DNA of 64,000 nt, from positions 1,633,994 to 1,697,993 of the forward strand of contig CM057166.1 in the NCBI GenBank assembly GCA_029962745.1. Reading direction: 5' to 3'. The stretch's first letter is position 1. Every line of letters begins with the position of its first letter. This document shows, in pieces, positions 22,340 through 35,008 of the stretch. The position numbers and the translations under genes are program-made. The stretch comes from Echinometra lucunter. Lineage: Eukaryota > Echinodermata > Echinoidea > Camarodonta > Echinometridae. Under the pieces are notes generated by a model, which made no database searches, was not told the DNA's origin, and saw only the letters and a list, made by a program, of their open reading frames with translations.

Positions 22340-22805
22340 AGCTATAGAGCCAAGTACAATGATAAAACCTTGATTACTGAGACAATGGACATTAAAATCA
22401 CCATATACCTCTGGTATTGCCAGTAGTCGATGCTCGATATTTTCATTTAAAAAAACAAAACAAACTTTGACCGCACAATGAGCACTCATTCACTTTTCAT
22501 ATCCCCAACCCGATTCAAACGGGGATGAAACGGGTCGGAACAAATGTCCTGGACGAAGAACAAGAAAAAAGGGTCAAGAACAACCATAAAACCTTGATTA
22601 CTGAGACAATGGATATCAAATTAACATCATATACCTCTAGTATTGCCTGGAGTCGATGCTCGATATTTCAATTTTTTAAAACCCAAATTTGACCGCGCGC
22701 TGAGCACTCAATCACGTTTCATATCCCCCCCCCCCCCCCCCCCCCCCCCCACAACACCGATTCGAACGGGGTGAAACGGGTCGGAACAAATGTACTGGAC
22801 GAATT
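22340..22805 (+). repeat. Diverged tandem duplication, unit about 220 bp
   Basis: Copies at about 22364-22558 and 22590-22803 share ACCTTGATTACTGAGACAAT, GTCGATGCTCGATATTT, TTTGACCGC, TGAGCACTCA and GAAACGGGTCGGAACAAATG. The second copy has acquired a run of roughly 30 C at 22722-22751. Confidence 0.95.
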
Positions 22806-22809
22806 TTCG

Positions 22810-23130
22810 GACGTTTGGCGAATTAACCTTCGGTGATCTTCATTAAGGCAAATTAAATGGATGGATGAAGAATTATATGGAGGTTAGAGTGTCAACAAGC
22901 AAGGTTGTTTCGGAGCGACACTCAACTCGCTCAATTATCATTGAGAGACCTGACTTCAGTGTTTGTTCAAATCTTTAGCTGCCAGTTACCATAGGAACAG
23001 AAAGCGGTAATAAGAAGTCAATTAATGGCATTGTGACGTAGAGAATTAGAGTACTCTTAATTTCTTCTTGGTGTCGCTTATCATTTTGGATTCCAGTTAC
23101 ATAATTTAAAGCACTTACCAATGATTAATC
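22810..23130. other. No gene recognised
   Basis: Unique-looking sequence between the duplication and the (CT)n tract. Nothing supported. Confidence 0.35.
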
Positions 23131-23164
23131 TTCATTTCTCCCTTTCCCTCTCTCTCCTTCCTCT

Positions 23165-23230
<66 letters not shown>
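23165..23230 (+). repeat. (CT)n microsatellite
   Basis: C10 followed by about 27 CT units. Confidence 0.95.
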
Positions 23231-23231
<1 letters not shown>

Positions 23232-23959
23232 GTACCTGTGACTTCCAAATTGATTTCATATTCTGACCACACATTGCTTTTTTGGGGGTACCGTTTATTT
23301 ACAAATTCTGAAAGAAACAAAGTAAACCCCGTCCCCCACCCGAACAATCTGAACAGGGAGGTAGGGTTTGAAAACGTTTTCCCTCCCACACAGTGAGTGG
23401 CCTTTAGAAATTTTCTAATGTTATATTTTTACTCGATATTATGCCCTATATTCAAATGTTAGTATCTTACAAAAATGTTTCATTTTCATGGATTTATTGT
23501 AATGTATATTGGTTGGTTGGTTGGTTGGTTCTTCGTATGATGGCGCTCTTCAGTCATACAATACAGAGCCCTTTATTACATAGTTTGGCCAACATGATTT
23601 CAGTAGATTACAACCACAGAGATATATATATTAATTAGACTATCTCTATGGTTACAACGTGGCGCGTATTGGTTTGTTCTAGGCAAGCACAATACAAAAG
23701 AAATTGCACCATGTTGCTACCCACTGAAACCGAGTTGGCCAAACTGTTATGCAATACATGTATCTATAATAATGTGGTCCTAGAGGGCGTACTTGGAAAG
23801 CAGTTTATTTTACTGAATGTACCTATCCTCTATTTTAAATGAAAAATAAAAATAAATACATACATAAATAAATCTGTAACTGTCATCTTCTCCTCATTTC
23901 CCTTCAGTCTCTGCCTATCAGTGTGTCTTCATCCAATTCTATCCCAAAATGTCCCTTTT

Positions 23960-24405
23960 CAAACATTTTCAGTGCCTCTTTTATTCTTACAAGTTGCACA
24001 TTTTCTCTTTCAATAATTGCTCTTTCATTCTAGTAAGTGCACTTCTTTCGTCAGATAAGTCACCTTTCTTAAATCAGATTACTGACACTTTTTTTTTCAT
24101 AGTGCTCTTTTCCCTTCTGACATGTGCGCGCTTATCATTTCTAATCAATGTCCCTATAATGCTGAAAGGTGATTAGTGCCCCTTTTGACTGTTCATGTTC
24201 AGTTCTGATAATGCAGTTGTTCTTCTGCTTAGTGCCTCGATCATATCTGATAAATAAATTTTTCCTTTCCTGTATGTCCCGTTTCTCATTCGGTTAACGT
24301 GCTTTCAGTGCCCTTTTGTTTTTTGATGAGTGTCTCCTTTCTGAAAAGTACCCCTTATAAGTGCCATTTCTCCTGATGATAAGTGCCCTACACCCCTCTA
24401 CAGAG
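23960..24405 (+). repeat. Degenerate tandem array of AGTGCCCxTTTT..TCTGATA units, part 1
   Basis: Irregular units of about 28-35 bp each include AGTGC(C/A), a T/C run and TGAT(A/G)A, for example TTTCAGTGCCTCTTTT, TAGTGCCCCTTTT, TTAGTGCCTCGATCATATCT, TTTCAGTGCCCTTTTG and GATAAGTGCCC. The array stops at a 30-bp perfect hairpin (GCCCTACACCCCTC..GAGGGGTGTAGGGC, about 24386-24417) and resumes at about 25165. Confidence 0.65.
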
Positions 24406-24416
24406 GGGTGTAGGGC

Positions 24417-25150
24417 AGATTTTTTTTTCAGGGGGGGGGGGTGGACAAGAACATTTAAAATGTTGAACATGTTAGCGAGGGAGCGAAGTACCGGCATAAA
24501 TCCACTTTGAGGAGTGGGGGAGGGGGGGGGGGGGGGGGGGGGAGGGGATGATCGACTTTTTTGCCGATTTTTTTTTCTGTTGAACTAACACTTAAGTATA
24601 AACACACGCCCATACCCACCTGCACAGACCCCCCTTACACACATTTTAATTTTTATCTTGCGAGCGAGCGAAGCAAGCTAGCCAAAAATTACCACTTTTC
24701 TGTTTTTCAATCGCATTTTCAAACAGAAATTCTAAAATATGACGAGCGAGCGAGCCAAAAATAAGCACTTTTCTGGTTTTCAATCGCATTTTCAAATAGA
24801 AATTCTAAAATATGATTGTTGTTTATGACAGATGATTAAAAATGTCATTAACTAATTAATTCAAATATCATTTCTTCCTTAAAAAGTGTGGGGGATATTT
24901 GTACACACTATCCCCCCTCTAAAAAAAGTGGGGGGATATATCTCCCCCATCCCCCGGGATTTATGCCAATGGAGCGAAGCAATCAAGCTGTTCATGAGGG
25001 CGCTTTTGCATTTTTAAAAATTGAAACTGAAGTAACTGGTTCACACTTTTGGTGGAATTTTAGAAAATTTTCAGTAAGAAGTGAAAAAATGTAAGCCTTG
25101 CAAATTTCTGGGGGCAACTGCCCCTGATCCGCTGCTGCGTACGGCCATGC
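24417..25150 (+). repeat. CGAGCG-rich dispersed repeat, copy B
   Basis: The section 24490-24975 is colinear with copy A (15980-16556) at roughly 90% identity by eye, including the long G tract, the CACTTTTCTG(G/T)TTTTCAATC tandem units and the CCCCCGGGATTTA end. It interrupts the AGTGCCC tandem array, so it probably inserted there. Confidence 0.85.
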
Positions 25151-25164
25151 CCCTCTAAACTGAT

Positions 25165-25245
25165 TAGCATCCCTTTCAATTATGAGTGTCCAGTTTGATT
25201 ATGATAAGTGCCCATTTTCAGTGCCCCTTTTCCGTATTGCAGTGC
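25165..25245 (+). repeat. AGTGCCC array, part 2
   Basis: AATTATGAGTGTCCAGTTTG, ATTATGATAAGTGCCCATTT and TCAGTGCCCCTTTTCC continue the array interrupted at 24405. Confidence 0.65.
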
Positions 25246-25489
25246 AAAGTCTCAAAATAACCATGCAGCGGTTAGTTCCAAAGAATCAGAAAAGTTTCAC
25301 ATAATAACATATTCCCTTACTATTGATAATACCTTTTGAAACAGTGGAGCAGGAGGCAAGAGCTAGGGGCACAACTTCCAAAATTTTACAAAGAAAAAAC
25401 GGTGCCCCTAGAAATTGAAGCAATGAGGATATTTTCTTTTTTTCAAAGCTCACTCACTACGCTCATTCGCACTTACTTATTATATCTCG

Positions 25490-25550
25490 GGCATGGCATA
25501 TCAAGTGTGTTGTAACCGTAAGTCTTAAGTAATGTGTTTTGCGCGATACA

Positions 25551-25619
<69 letters not shown>

Positions 25620-25691
25620 TAATAATAATAAGAATAATAATTAAAAATAATATTAATTATTATTATTATTTTATCATTATTATTATTATTA

Positions 25692-25737
<46 letters not shown>

Positions 25738-25739
25738 CA

Positions 25740-25780
<41 letters not shown>

Positions 25781-25790
25781 GTTATTATTA

Positions 25791-25821
<31 letters not shown>

Positions 25822-25838
25822 CATTATTATTATTATTG

Positions 25839-25888
<50 letters not shown>

Positions 25889-25960
25889 CATTGTTATTAT
25901 TATTATTATTATTGTTATCATTGTTATTATTATTATTATTATTGTTATTATTCTCCTATT
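25490..25960 (+). repeat. Large (AAT)n / (ATT)n microsatellite at a LINE-like tail
   Basis: About 400 bp of AAT units switching to ATT units (25556-25958). The left flank (TTTTGCGCGATACAAAACT) resembles the GCGCTATATAAA motif that ends L2/CR1-type LINEs before a trinucleotide tail. The array may therefore have grown from a retrotransposon 3' end. Open frames here (poly-Ile/Asn/Tyr/Leu) are artefacts. Confidence 0.85.
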
Positions 25961-26259
25961 CATGTCAAGAGTGTGTTTAAAACTTAAAATACCCTTGCAG
26001 TTGGATATTTTGCTCTAATAAAATATCAGTCGTGGTGAGACCTCAAAAATGCATCGAACATTAGGCCTATAGTTTGGTCAATAAGGAAACTACCAGGTTA
26101 ATGGATGAAAATGATAATGATAAGGAAGAGCCCTAAAATACATTTGTGACATCTTTATTTCATTATCTTTATTATCAAGTCACTGTAATAATGGAATAAC
26201 CATGGTGTTCAGCAGAACAATCCTATATAGCATTTCTATTCGCTCGTTTCGCTCGCTCA

Positions 26260-26585
26260 CATCATCGATGATGATGGTAATGATGGTGATGATGATGATG
26301 GTGATGATGACGATGATTTGCAGTTATTAGGCTCATGTTTATGGTGGTGGGCGCCGTGTGTTGATGACGATTGATGACGATAATTGTGGTGATGGTGATC
26401 GACGGGCCTCCGAAACTCCTCCGACAAGCTTTGATAAGAAAAACAAAACAAAAAAGACAAAATTATACCCTCCCCCCAAATTTAAATAAAACAAAATGAA
26501 CAGGTAAATAAATGAATAAATAAATAAATAAATGAATGAATAAAGAAATAAATAAATAAATAAATAAACAAACAAATACATAAAC
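26260..26585 (+). repeat. (GAT)n and (AAAT)n microsatellites
   Basis: GATGATGGT units at 26262-26320, then (AAATAAAT/GAAT)n at about 26500-26580. A reversed CGCTCGTTTCGCTCGCTC word at 26240 belongs to the CGAGCG family. Confidence 0.9.
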
Positions 26586-26589
26586 AACA

Positions 26590-27000
26590 AGCATCTTAGG
26601 AGCTCCAACCCCTTCTTTCATATCCAGGGATCGAAGCAAGGACAGAGGTATTGTCCAGAAAAAATGTTCCTTAGAAAAAAATAAGTGCGAAAAAATACTA
26701 ATAAAGCCCGACTCCCCCTCCTCTTTTCTGATAATTATGCAGGAGGCTTAGTGCTTTCAACAAAGCCTCTTGCATGGGTTAAAGTTTCAAATACATGCGT
26801 CATAAATTATTATGTAAATATATCTGTGTCTTTAATTTGTTTAGTTTGGACACCCGATATTTACAAGCTTCCTGCAGGTGCTCCTTTTCCATGCATTTCT
26901 GTGCTTCTCACAGTTTACCTTAAGCTTATGTTGTTATGCTCATGTTTTTGTTTTTTGTTTTCTTCTGTATATATATTTGAACTGTTTGCATTTATGATGT
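26590..27000. other. No supported gene
   Basis: A 134-codon plus-strand frame (26685-27089) runs into the (TA)n tract, has no domain and is not accepted as a gene. Confidence 0.35.
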
Positions 27001-27007
27001 ATGTATG

Positions 27008-27059
<52 letters not shown>
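27001..27059 (+). repeat. (GTAT)n/(TA)n microsatellite
   Basis: Three GTAT units, then about 23 TA units. Confidence 0.95.
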
Positions 27060-27061
<2 letters not shown>

Positions 27062-27740
27062 TATTTTTTTAATGGAAATGAATAAATAAATTAAACGAAA
27101 CTCGCAGCAAGCAATTGAGCAACTGCAAAGCAAAATGGGGGCTCTCTCGTACTCCCTTCGTCCTATAAGGATGTGTAACGTGTAAACCACTAACATGATG
27201 CATTCGGATTAAAAGCTAATAGTAACTATGTGCACACTGTGACTAGCATTTATAGACCTACAACTCGTAACTTTGCTGTTTGAGAAATTAAGATTTTAAG
27301 ACTTGATAAAGATCTTGATGCAAATACGGACATGCCCAAAGGTAAATAAAGGTTTAAGGGATTCGGGTTTGGTCCGTTTGCATGCGGATTGGGGACTGAA
27401 ATAATGCCATTTGATATTTGACTACATACGCTAAATGCACCACGGAAAATACTGCGGTCACTGACAAATCAATAACTGGAATACGTGAGGAATAATTAAT
27501 TGCATTTTCTTTCAGCATTATTCTTAGAAACAAATGGTCGGCCAAAGTATAGGTTTTTCCCGATCGAGTTCATGTTGAGGAGGGCACTTAGCACTGAATT
27601 GTTCTACTTTGTGGAAGTTGTGGAGAAAACTCTATAACAGGAGTAGGCGTATACATAGACTTGATGGCAGTCTTTGGAGTAAAATATTGTGAAAACTTGT
27701 TAAAATTTGAGATCAAGGCTTCATGCTGAACTCGTAACAT
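27060..27740. other. Upstream region of the CCP gene, no element recognised
   Basis: The promoter is presumably here, because the first coding exon follows at 27759. No convincing TATA or initiator was seen. Confidence 0.3.
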
Positions 27741-27758
27741 TTAATACTGAAAAAAAAG

Positions 27759-27822
27759 ATGTTGAATAATATCGTCTTCGTCCTGTTTTTGGTGGCAACA
27801 CTTGTACCATGGACTTTTCAGG
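27759..27822 (+). CDS. CCP gene exon 1, signal peptide
   Basis: ATG preceded by an A-rich stretch, 21 codons plus one base, donor GTAAGTTT at 27823 (phase 1). Confidence 0.8.
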
Positions 27823-30800
27823 GTAAGTTTATTATGATTATATATACAATTATACTCTACGAACTTATATTTTCAAGAGAGGCTTACCTTTACAAGCCAC
27901 GCTTTTCAATAAGCCCCTCGTTTCCACATTGCTGTCAATGTGACAAATAACTACTTATTATTTTTTGTAATATTGTTACCAGCCCGTATACTTTGTTATA
28001 TTGTTTGTCATATGTATATCAAACATGTGGAAATAAATCAATAAACTCTAAGTTTGCAAGGGTCATGATTGAGTGGTTATATAATAATTTGCAGTGAAAT
28101 ATGAATATGTCCCTTTCTCTTATTTCCCTTGCGATGCTTTGATATCATGCCTATACCATTTTCGTTTGCATTTTCTATTTCCCCTATACATGTAGTTGAT
28201 CGTAGTAAAGTGACTAATCATCAGGGTTGGCCGGTAAATACCGGGCGGTAAATACCGCCTAGAATTTTGGACAAAAATGGAAAATACTGGGAAATACTAG
28301 GAAATACTCCCAAAACAATATTTTTCATCAATAAATTGCATTAAAATGCACATATTAAAGAGAAAAGGGCAAGATTAAACACCTAAAGCAAAGAAATGGT
28401 GACTTCTTCATGGTAGGGGATCATACAGCTGCTTTAATGTACAAGGATATATACTGCACGCTTACATAATACACGTAGGTTTGAGGCTGTGAGCAATGAC
28501 TGGTAAATACCTCGGAGAATATTTTTCACTAACAAATTGGGCCAAAATGTACATATTCATGAGAAAAAGGTAAGCTTAAACACATAGAGCAATAAAAAGA
28601 ATACTTTTTTTATGTTGGGGGTCATATACATGTACATGTTACTGCTTCAAATAATAAATGGGTTAGGACTTCGAACTGTGTTAGGCTCAATGTCTGGGGG
28701 TTGCTGCAAAATACACCAAAAACAAATATTTCATCCAGATCTATCACCTAGTGATGGTTTATCATTAGAAGAGACTCGTGTACTAGAATGGAATTTCATT
28801 CTGAAATGTAAACTAAACACCATTTGTGTACAGTGGTTATACTGTACATGTATATAACAATCTAAATACATTTCATGTCCGTACAAATGAGTGAATTTTG
28901 GAAACTATCAATGATCAACTTCAAACATTTGAAGTCTAATTAGAAGATAAGACGTACATGTAGTCAAATTCACAATATTGCTTGGTATGACTGCTTATTC
29001 ATTTTCAATATTAGGACGGGGGGGGGGGGGGGGGGGTCATGTGTCCAGACACTTCATAAAATTCAAGCTGTCAAGTTTAGTGTTCAATTTTACAAACTAA
29101 AAGGTACATCAAATTGCACCAACCATCATGATTAAATACTGACTATAAACAGAACTTTAAAAATATTCCTGACATATTGCATACTAACTTGTTCCAATTA
29201 GCTTTGCAATCACCTATTGGGGTAAATGTACATAATGAAGGCACTTAACGTGGGGGTATACTACACATTCAGGTATACTGCCAACATATTGACCAATTAA
29301 TTCGTAGTATTCCCAGTATTTCCCGGTATTTCCCAGTATTTCCCAGTATTTTCCAGTATTCCCCGGGAAATTGCTAACCCTGCTAATCATACCCATTCGA
29401 GCACTGCTTTGCTTAGCCCTATACACTATAAAAACACATTAGTTAAAATGACTAGATTATGGGTCAGCTGGGTGTAACTATGGACCTAGTCACAAAATTT
29501 GCTATATCTAATTAGAAATAACTGAGTTCTAGTCAAAATACGACAACACAATAGTCACAAATGACTAAAATATATAGTATTAAAAAGACTATAGTATTTT
29601 GGTTGCACCCAGCTGACCCTTAATTCTGATTTGTTTTAAGAGGTGTAGGGTAAGCATGTACTAGCGCCCATTCCCACCCCCTCCCATGCAGCGCTACATC
29701 ATTATATACTACCAAAAAAGGCAGTTGACAAACATTTCTAATTTTATTTAGGGACGTGGTTTAGCGATCGAAGGCAATTTCCGTAGCCTTGTCCATTACC
29801 TTTATGTCGCAGTCACACCAACGAAACCGACTCCACACCGATCAAAACTATTACCTTATTTTCAATGACATACCATTGGTCGGTTTGGAGTCGGTTTCGT
29901 TGGTGTGACTGCGACATTATAAATATCCGAATGTTACAGTGACGTATACATAGGTACATACCTTCTATCATTCTATGGGATACCACATTCCATTAAGTAG
30001 GTATAGAATGTAGGATTATAGGAATAGGTTATTTATTGTAGGAGTAGGATATACATGTAGATTAGGACTATCAGAGGTTGCTGTGTGATTGCGAGCTCTC
30101 TGGGCGATGCGATTGATAGAAAACTTCCTGTGATATGCCAATATTTTTTTTTCCTTTTACAAACTGGCATGCATCATCAATGCACTACTCAGTTGGTGCT
30201 ATACCAAATTCATCACGATGACCAAACATAATTGGTAATAATACTGATAGAGAAAGATTGGTTAGGGAATGAACACAACCACTGATTGGTTAGAATTATG
30301 ACAATATAATTGGTTATAAAATCTTGGACATGTTGGATTGGTTATTCTAACCAATATGTCGGTCGGACACATATTCACTAATAGCTTTGGTTGGACCATA
30401 TTTTGGTCATTCTGACCAATCCTTGTTTAGAGTGTAGAATCCGCCAATGAGTTGATTTTGAAAGTCTTTGCAATTATCACATTGCTCATGGACTTCATCA
30501 CTATCATCATCACACTTAAAAATAATGATTTTGTTTTCATATGTTTCGGGGTTTTTTGTTTTACTTGTCAGTTGTTTGTTATATTATTCGGTGTTGTTTT
30601 TTAGCATGCACGCAGCCGTCTGTTGGTGATAATGTAGTGATAGATCCCGAGTTGGACAGTTACTATGATTACTTCTATCTCACTATCTCGTGTGATGATG
30701 GGTACACTCAGTCAGGAACATCCTACAGCTACTGTTACCCCAGTACAGGCTGGGATCCAGATCCTACAACGGTAGAATGCCAGAGTAAGTACCAACCCTT

Positions 30801-30839
30801 CCCGTCCTCCGCCCATCCTCATCCCAAATGGGATTCTCA

Positions 30840-30872
<33 letters not shown>

Positions 30873-32318
30873 CACAGCATTATTTTGTACGGCGCCATAA
30901 TCTGGGTCAAAAACATTCAAAGGCGCAGACTACCCCAATAAAGTTATAGCATTGAAATGTCTGATGAAAGATGTGAATCTTGGGCGAAGCTTTGAAGTGA
31001 TCTAGGCTGTCAATTTCGCGAAGAAATGATGGGAGTTCGTTCCACAGGCGAGGAGCAATAGAGGAAAAATTGAAATAATGCAGATATAGTTGAAATATCT
31101 CTGTAGATTAACATTCCGTTGTTAACCAATAACCCCCCAAACAAAAACAAACAAACAAACAAACAAATCAGTGTGAAGTATAATGTTGCCAACGATTTAA
31201 TTGAAATTGAAGTTCATTACAAATGATAACGGAAAAAATCCTGAAGGATTTCTATCTTAATGTCACTTTGCTTAATTCCAGAACCATGCTCGCTGCCCAT
31301 CGTAGATTCCGACGTCACAATAGACCCAGAGCAGACGACCTACTCGATCGGTGATAAAGTCACCTTCTCATGTGTCTCCGGGACTTTAACGGGATCTGAA
31401 GAGGGCACTTGCGGGACTAACGCTACGTGGGAAATAGCGACAAAACCCTCATGTGCAGGTACTTGTATAGGTTATTTTGTTAAGGTAAATTTTATCGATT
31501 TCGCCTTTCGGTGATGTTTAGCCCGAATTTTCATACTTTGCATCAGTAATCTATCTCATCCTCATTCTTACTCCAACTTCCTTCATCATGCAATTGCATG
31601 TATACCACCAAGACCTTCGCATAGTAAGAATAGACCTATGCGATATAATTATTTTAAAGATGCAAATGACGTCCATGTTTCGCCATTATATTGGCAAAAA
31701 TTGGACCTCTGTGCATTTTACCTATCCACTGAATATCTGTAAAATTTCATTCACTATTTTTTTCTTTTCTTTCTTTTTTTTAAACACTGTTTTTGGCTCT
31801 CCTAGCATAATATTCTTCTGCGACGGTCTTTCATTTAGGTCTACACTCGAAACAAAACTACATTTCAAACAAATTAAAAAGAAAAAAAAAACAAAAAAAA
31901 TAGAAAGAAGCAAAGGAACTATACAGTCTACCGATATACCTTTCAATATAAAGTTTCGGGGAGTTATATCCGTTATCTGTCTAGCTATCTGTCGATCTAT
32001 CTATCTACCTTTCTATGTTTTAAAGGTCTGATATCAAAATGACAATTTTGTGCATTTTTCAGATGGATGCTCAGTCCCAGAAAACTCGAATGGAACGGGA
32101 ACATACGAACACACCAGCACAGCTATATTTTCGTGTGATGTCGGCTATCAGCTATCCACCGGTGACGTAACAATAGAATCAACCTGTGACGATGGTTCAT
32201 GGAGCCCGGATGTTCAGTGCTCTAGTAGTGGTAGGTAATAGGATAAAATCCACTGCCTTATAAGGTCATTCACCCCCCTTCCTCTCCCACAAAGTAGAAG
32301 AAGAAGAAGAAGAAGAAG

Positions 32319-32350
<32 letters not shown>

Positions 32351-33585
32351 GTTATATAGGCTTCTTTTAATAAGAGATAATGATAAATGGCTTCTCTGAT
32401 GACATGATGCCCCCGGCGATACTTCCTCCGTGGCATAAGTACAGTATACCCTGGACTCAACACTAATACCTTATTCTCAATAACCCAGCACCTAGATTAA
32501 ACCCTATCACAACCAAAGCCTTATCCATAAAAATGTATATGATAAAATGTATTAAGCCCGGAGCAAGAAAGTGTCGGATTAATTATGAAACCTTTATATT
32601 AGAAAACTGTGCTTGTTTTCTTGATATTCAAAACTACAAAGTTAAAACTGTAATGAAGGAGGAAGCCCATTATGATCGGAGAAAAAAAAATAATGGTCTC
32701 TTATTTGACACATTCTTTGTTCATAACAATTATGCTTCGAACAACATCAATGACAAATATTTCTAATTAAGGCATGATGTTTTTCAGTACCAAGTTTTTG
32801 TGTCGGTGTTGTTAGGGGTACATTTTGATATGGCTTAAAAGCTATATTCCCAATGGAGGATAAGGTCCACCTAGTTTTTACTCACAATCCCTTCCAAAGT
32901 TGTCTGCGATTGTACCCTTTTTCGCTGACATTCGTCATATCTGAATGCAAAAACGAAACTATAGTTCAGTCATTATGGCTGATTTTTTGTATTAGAAAGC
33001 CGATTTGGCATACATTTGAATTGAACCTTGGCTCTTTTCTGTCCGTTCATCAGGTTGTCTTCCCCCAACTGTACCGACTAATGTGACGTATTCACCAGAT
33101 CAAGCAACATACGAGACAAACTCCAGGATCGAATTGTCATGTGATGGAGAAACCACACCCTTCGGTCCTGAGTTCTCTTACTGTAACTCCTCAAGAGAAT
33201 GGGAACCTAGCCCACTTCTACTCAATTGTTATGGTATGCTTATCGATTTTGTTCTAGTAATGTTGCCTGGATTGAGTCACTGGTGCATTTAGATGCATGG
33301 GAAGGGACTTGTTGCCATTATGTCCTCCCCTCTCGCTCCATCTTCCTTCATAACTTTCTTTCCCCCCTCTCTCTTTATTTTTCTTTGAAGATGAGGAATG
33401 ACATTGATGATGATAATTATGGTGATGGTGGTGGACGTGGCGGAGATGGTGGTGGTGGTGGTGGTGGTTGTGGTGGTGCATGTGGTGGTGGTGGTGAAGC
33501 GCAGTGGTGATGATGATCCCGACGATGGTGGTGGTGATGATGATGAGGAGGAATGATGATGATGATGAGGAGGAGGAGGAGGATA

Positions 33586-33631
<46 letters not shown>

Positions 33632-34968
33632 GTATAAATGATGATGATGTTGCTGGAGATGATGAATGAGTTGTCTTACTGTAACCATTCCAGATAATGG
33701 GAACCTAGTTCCCTCCTACAAATAGTGTCTAATTGTGATTCCATTCGGTGTGACCATCTCGTCTCATTCCCTTGGTCTTCCTCCTCCCCCTCTTCCTTCC
33801 TCCTTCTCTCCCTCTCCTCTCCCTCTACCATACCTTTCATCTTTCATCTTTCTATCGACACCCAGGCTATCATGTTTATGTTTATAACACTAAAACATGA
33901 AAAATAAATGAATAAATACTTGCCAAACATGGAAAATGACGAAATTAGAGTTTGTGGAAGCTACCGACTCCATTGTTATATAGAAGCAAATTAGAAAATA
34001 GTATTTTTTCACTCTCTCCCTCTCTCCTTTCCTCCTCCCCCCCCCCTCTCTCTCTCTCTATTTAGACAAATGTAAAGTGCCCTCATTTTCGGACCCTGAT
34101 TTGATCGTGACCTCTGACCTGTCTGGTTTGTCTGGTGAGTCTTATTATGCTCACACGGACACGGTAAGATTCACGTGTACAGGTGACCTCTACGTTGATG
34201 GGCCCTGGAAAGCAAGCTGTCTGAATGGGGCGTGGTCAGCAAACATCGGTGGGGATTCTCCCATATGCAGGGGTAAATACAACGTAGCTGCTTTCTTGTT
34301 GTTGTTGTTAATGTGTATCACTGATAAAGCTTACCAAGTACTGGAAAGGAAATCAACTTTCTGCTAGACAGAAGTTCTGCATACAATAATCAAGCGAAAA
34401 TCAACCGAAAATCTAACGGGAGTACATGATTATCTAGATTATCTAGCGGGCCTTTATCAAATGAACAATTCCAATATTGATGATAATGATGATGATTCAC
34501 AGCATTTGTATGGCGCCATATATCTGTTTAAACGTTCAAAAGCGTATTGCAAAATATTATGCCGTTTTGACCAAAAAAACAAAGTCTATTTCTTTAATTT
34601 CATATTCTCTAAAAAAGAAAAAGAAATGGGGGTGTTACTAGACATTTTTTTTTCTTTTTTAGGAATGAAAAAAAAAAAAGATCAGAAATTATATCTAATT
34701 GTCAAAGATATATTTGCAAATTTGCCACAGGACTCACAATTTATGCACAAAATAATAGTTCATACTGCCAGCTGAGAGCAAGAGATGTAAAGGATATAAG
34801 TTACGTCCTTCTAGTTTTCGACGAATGGTATTTTAATAGTAATAATAATGAAAATAGTAATAGTAATAATAATAATGATAATAATAATAATGATGATAAT
34901 AATAATAATGATAATAATAATAATCATCATCATCATCATCATCATTATTATTATTATTATTATTATTA

Positions 34969-35008
<40 letters not shown>

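Noticed and set aside
25463..26018. Open frames of poly-Ile, poly-Asn, poly-Tyr and poly-Leu
   Set aside because: Translation of the (AAT)n/(ATT)n array, no protein-like composition.
26685..27089. 134-codon plus-strand frame
   Set aside because: Runs through a (TA)n tract and has no recognisable domain.
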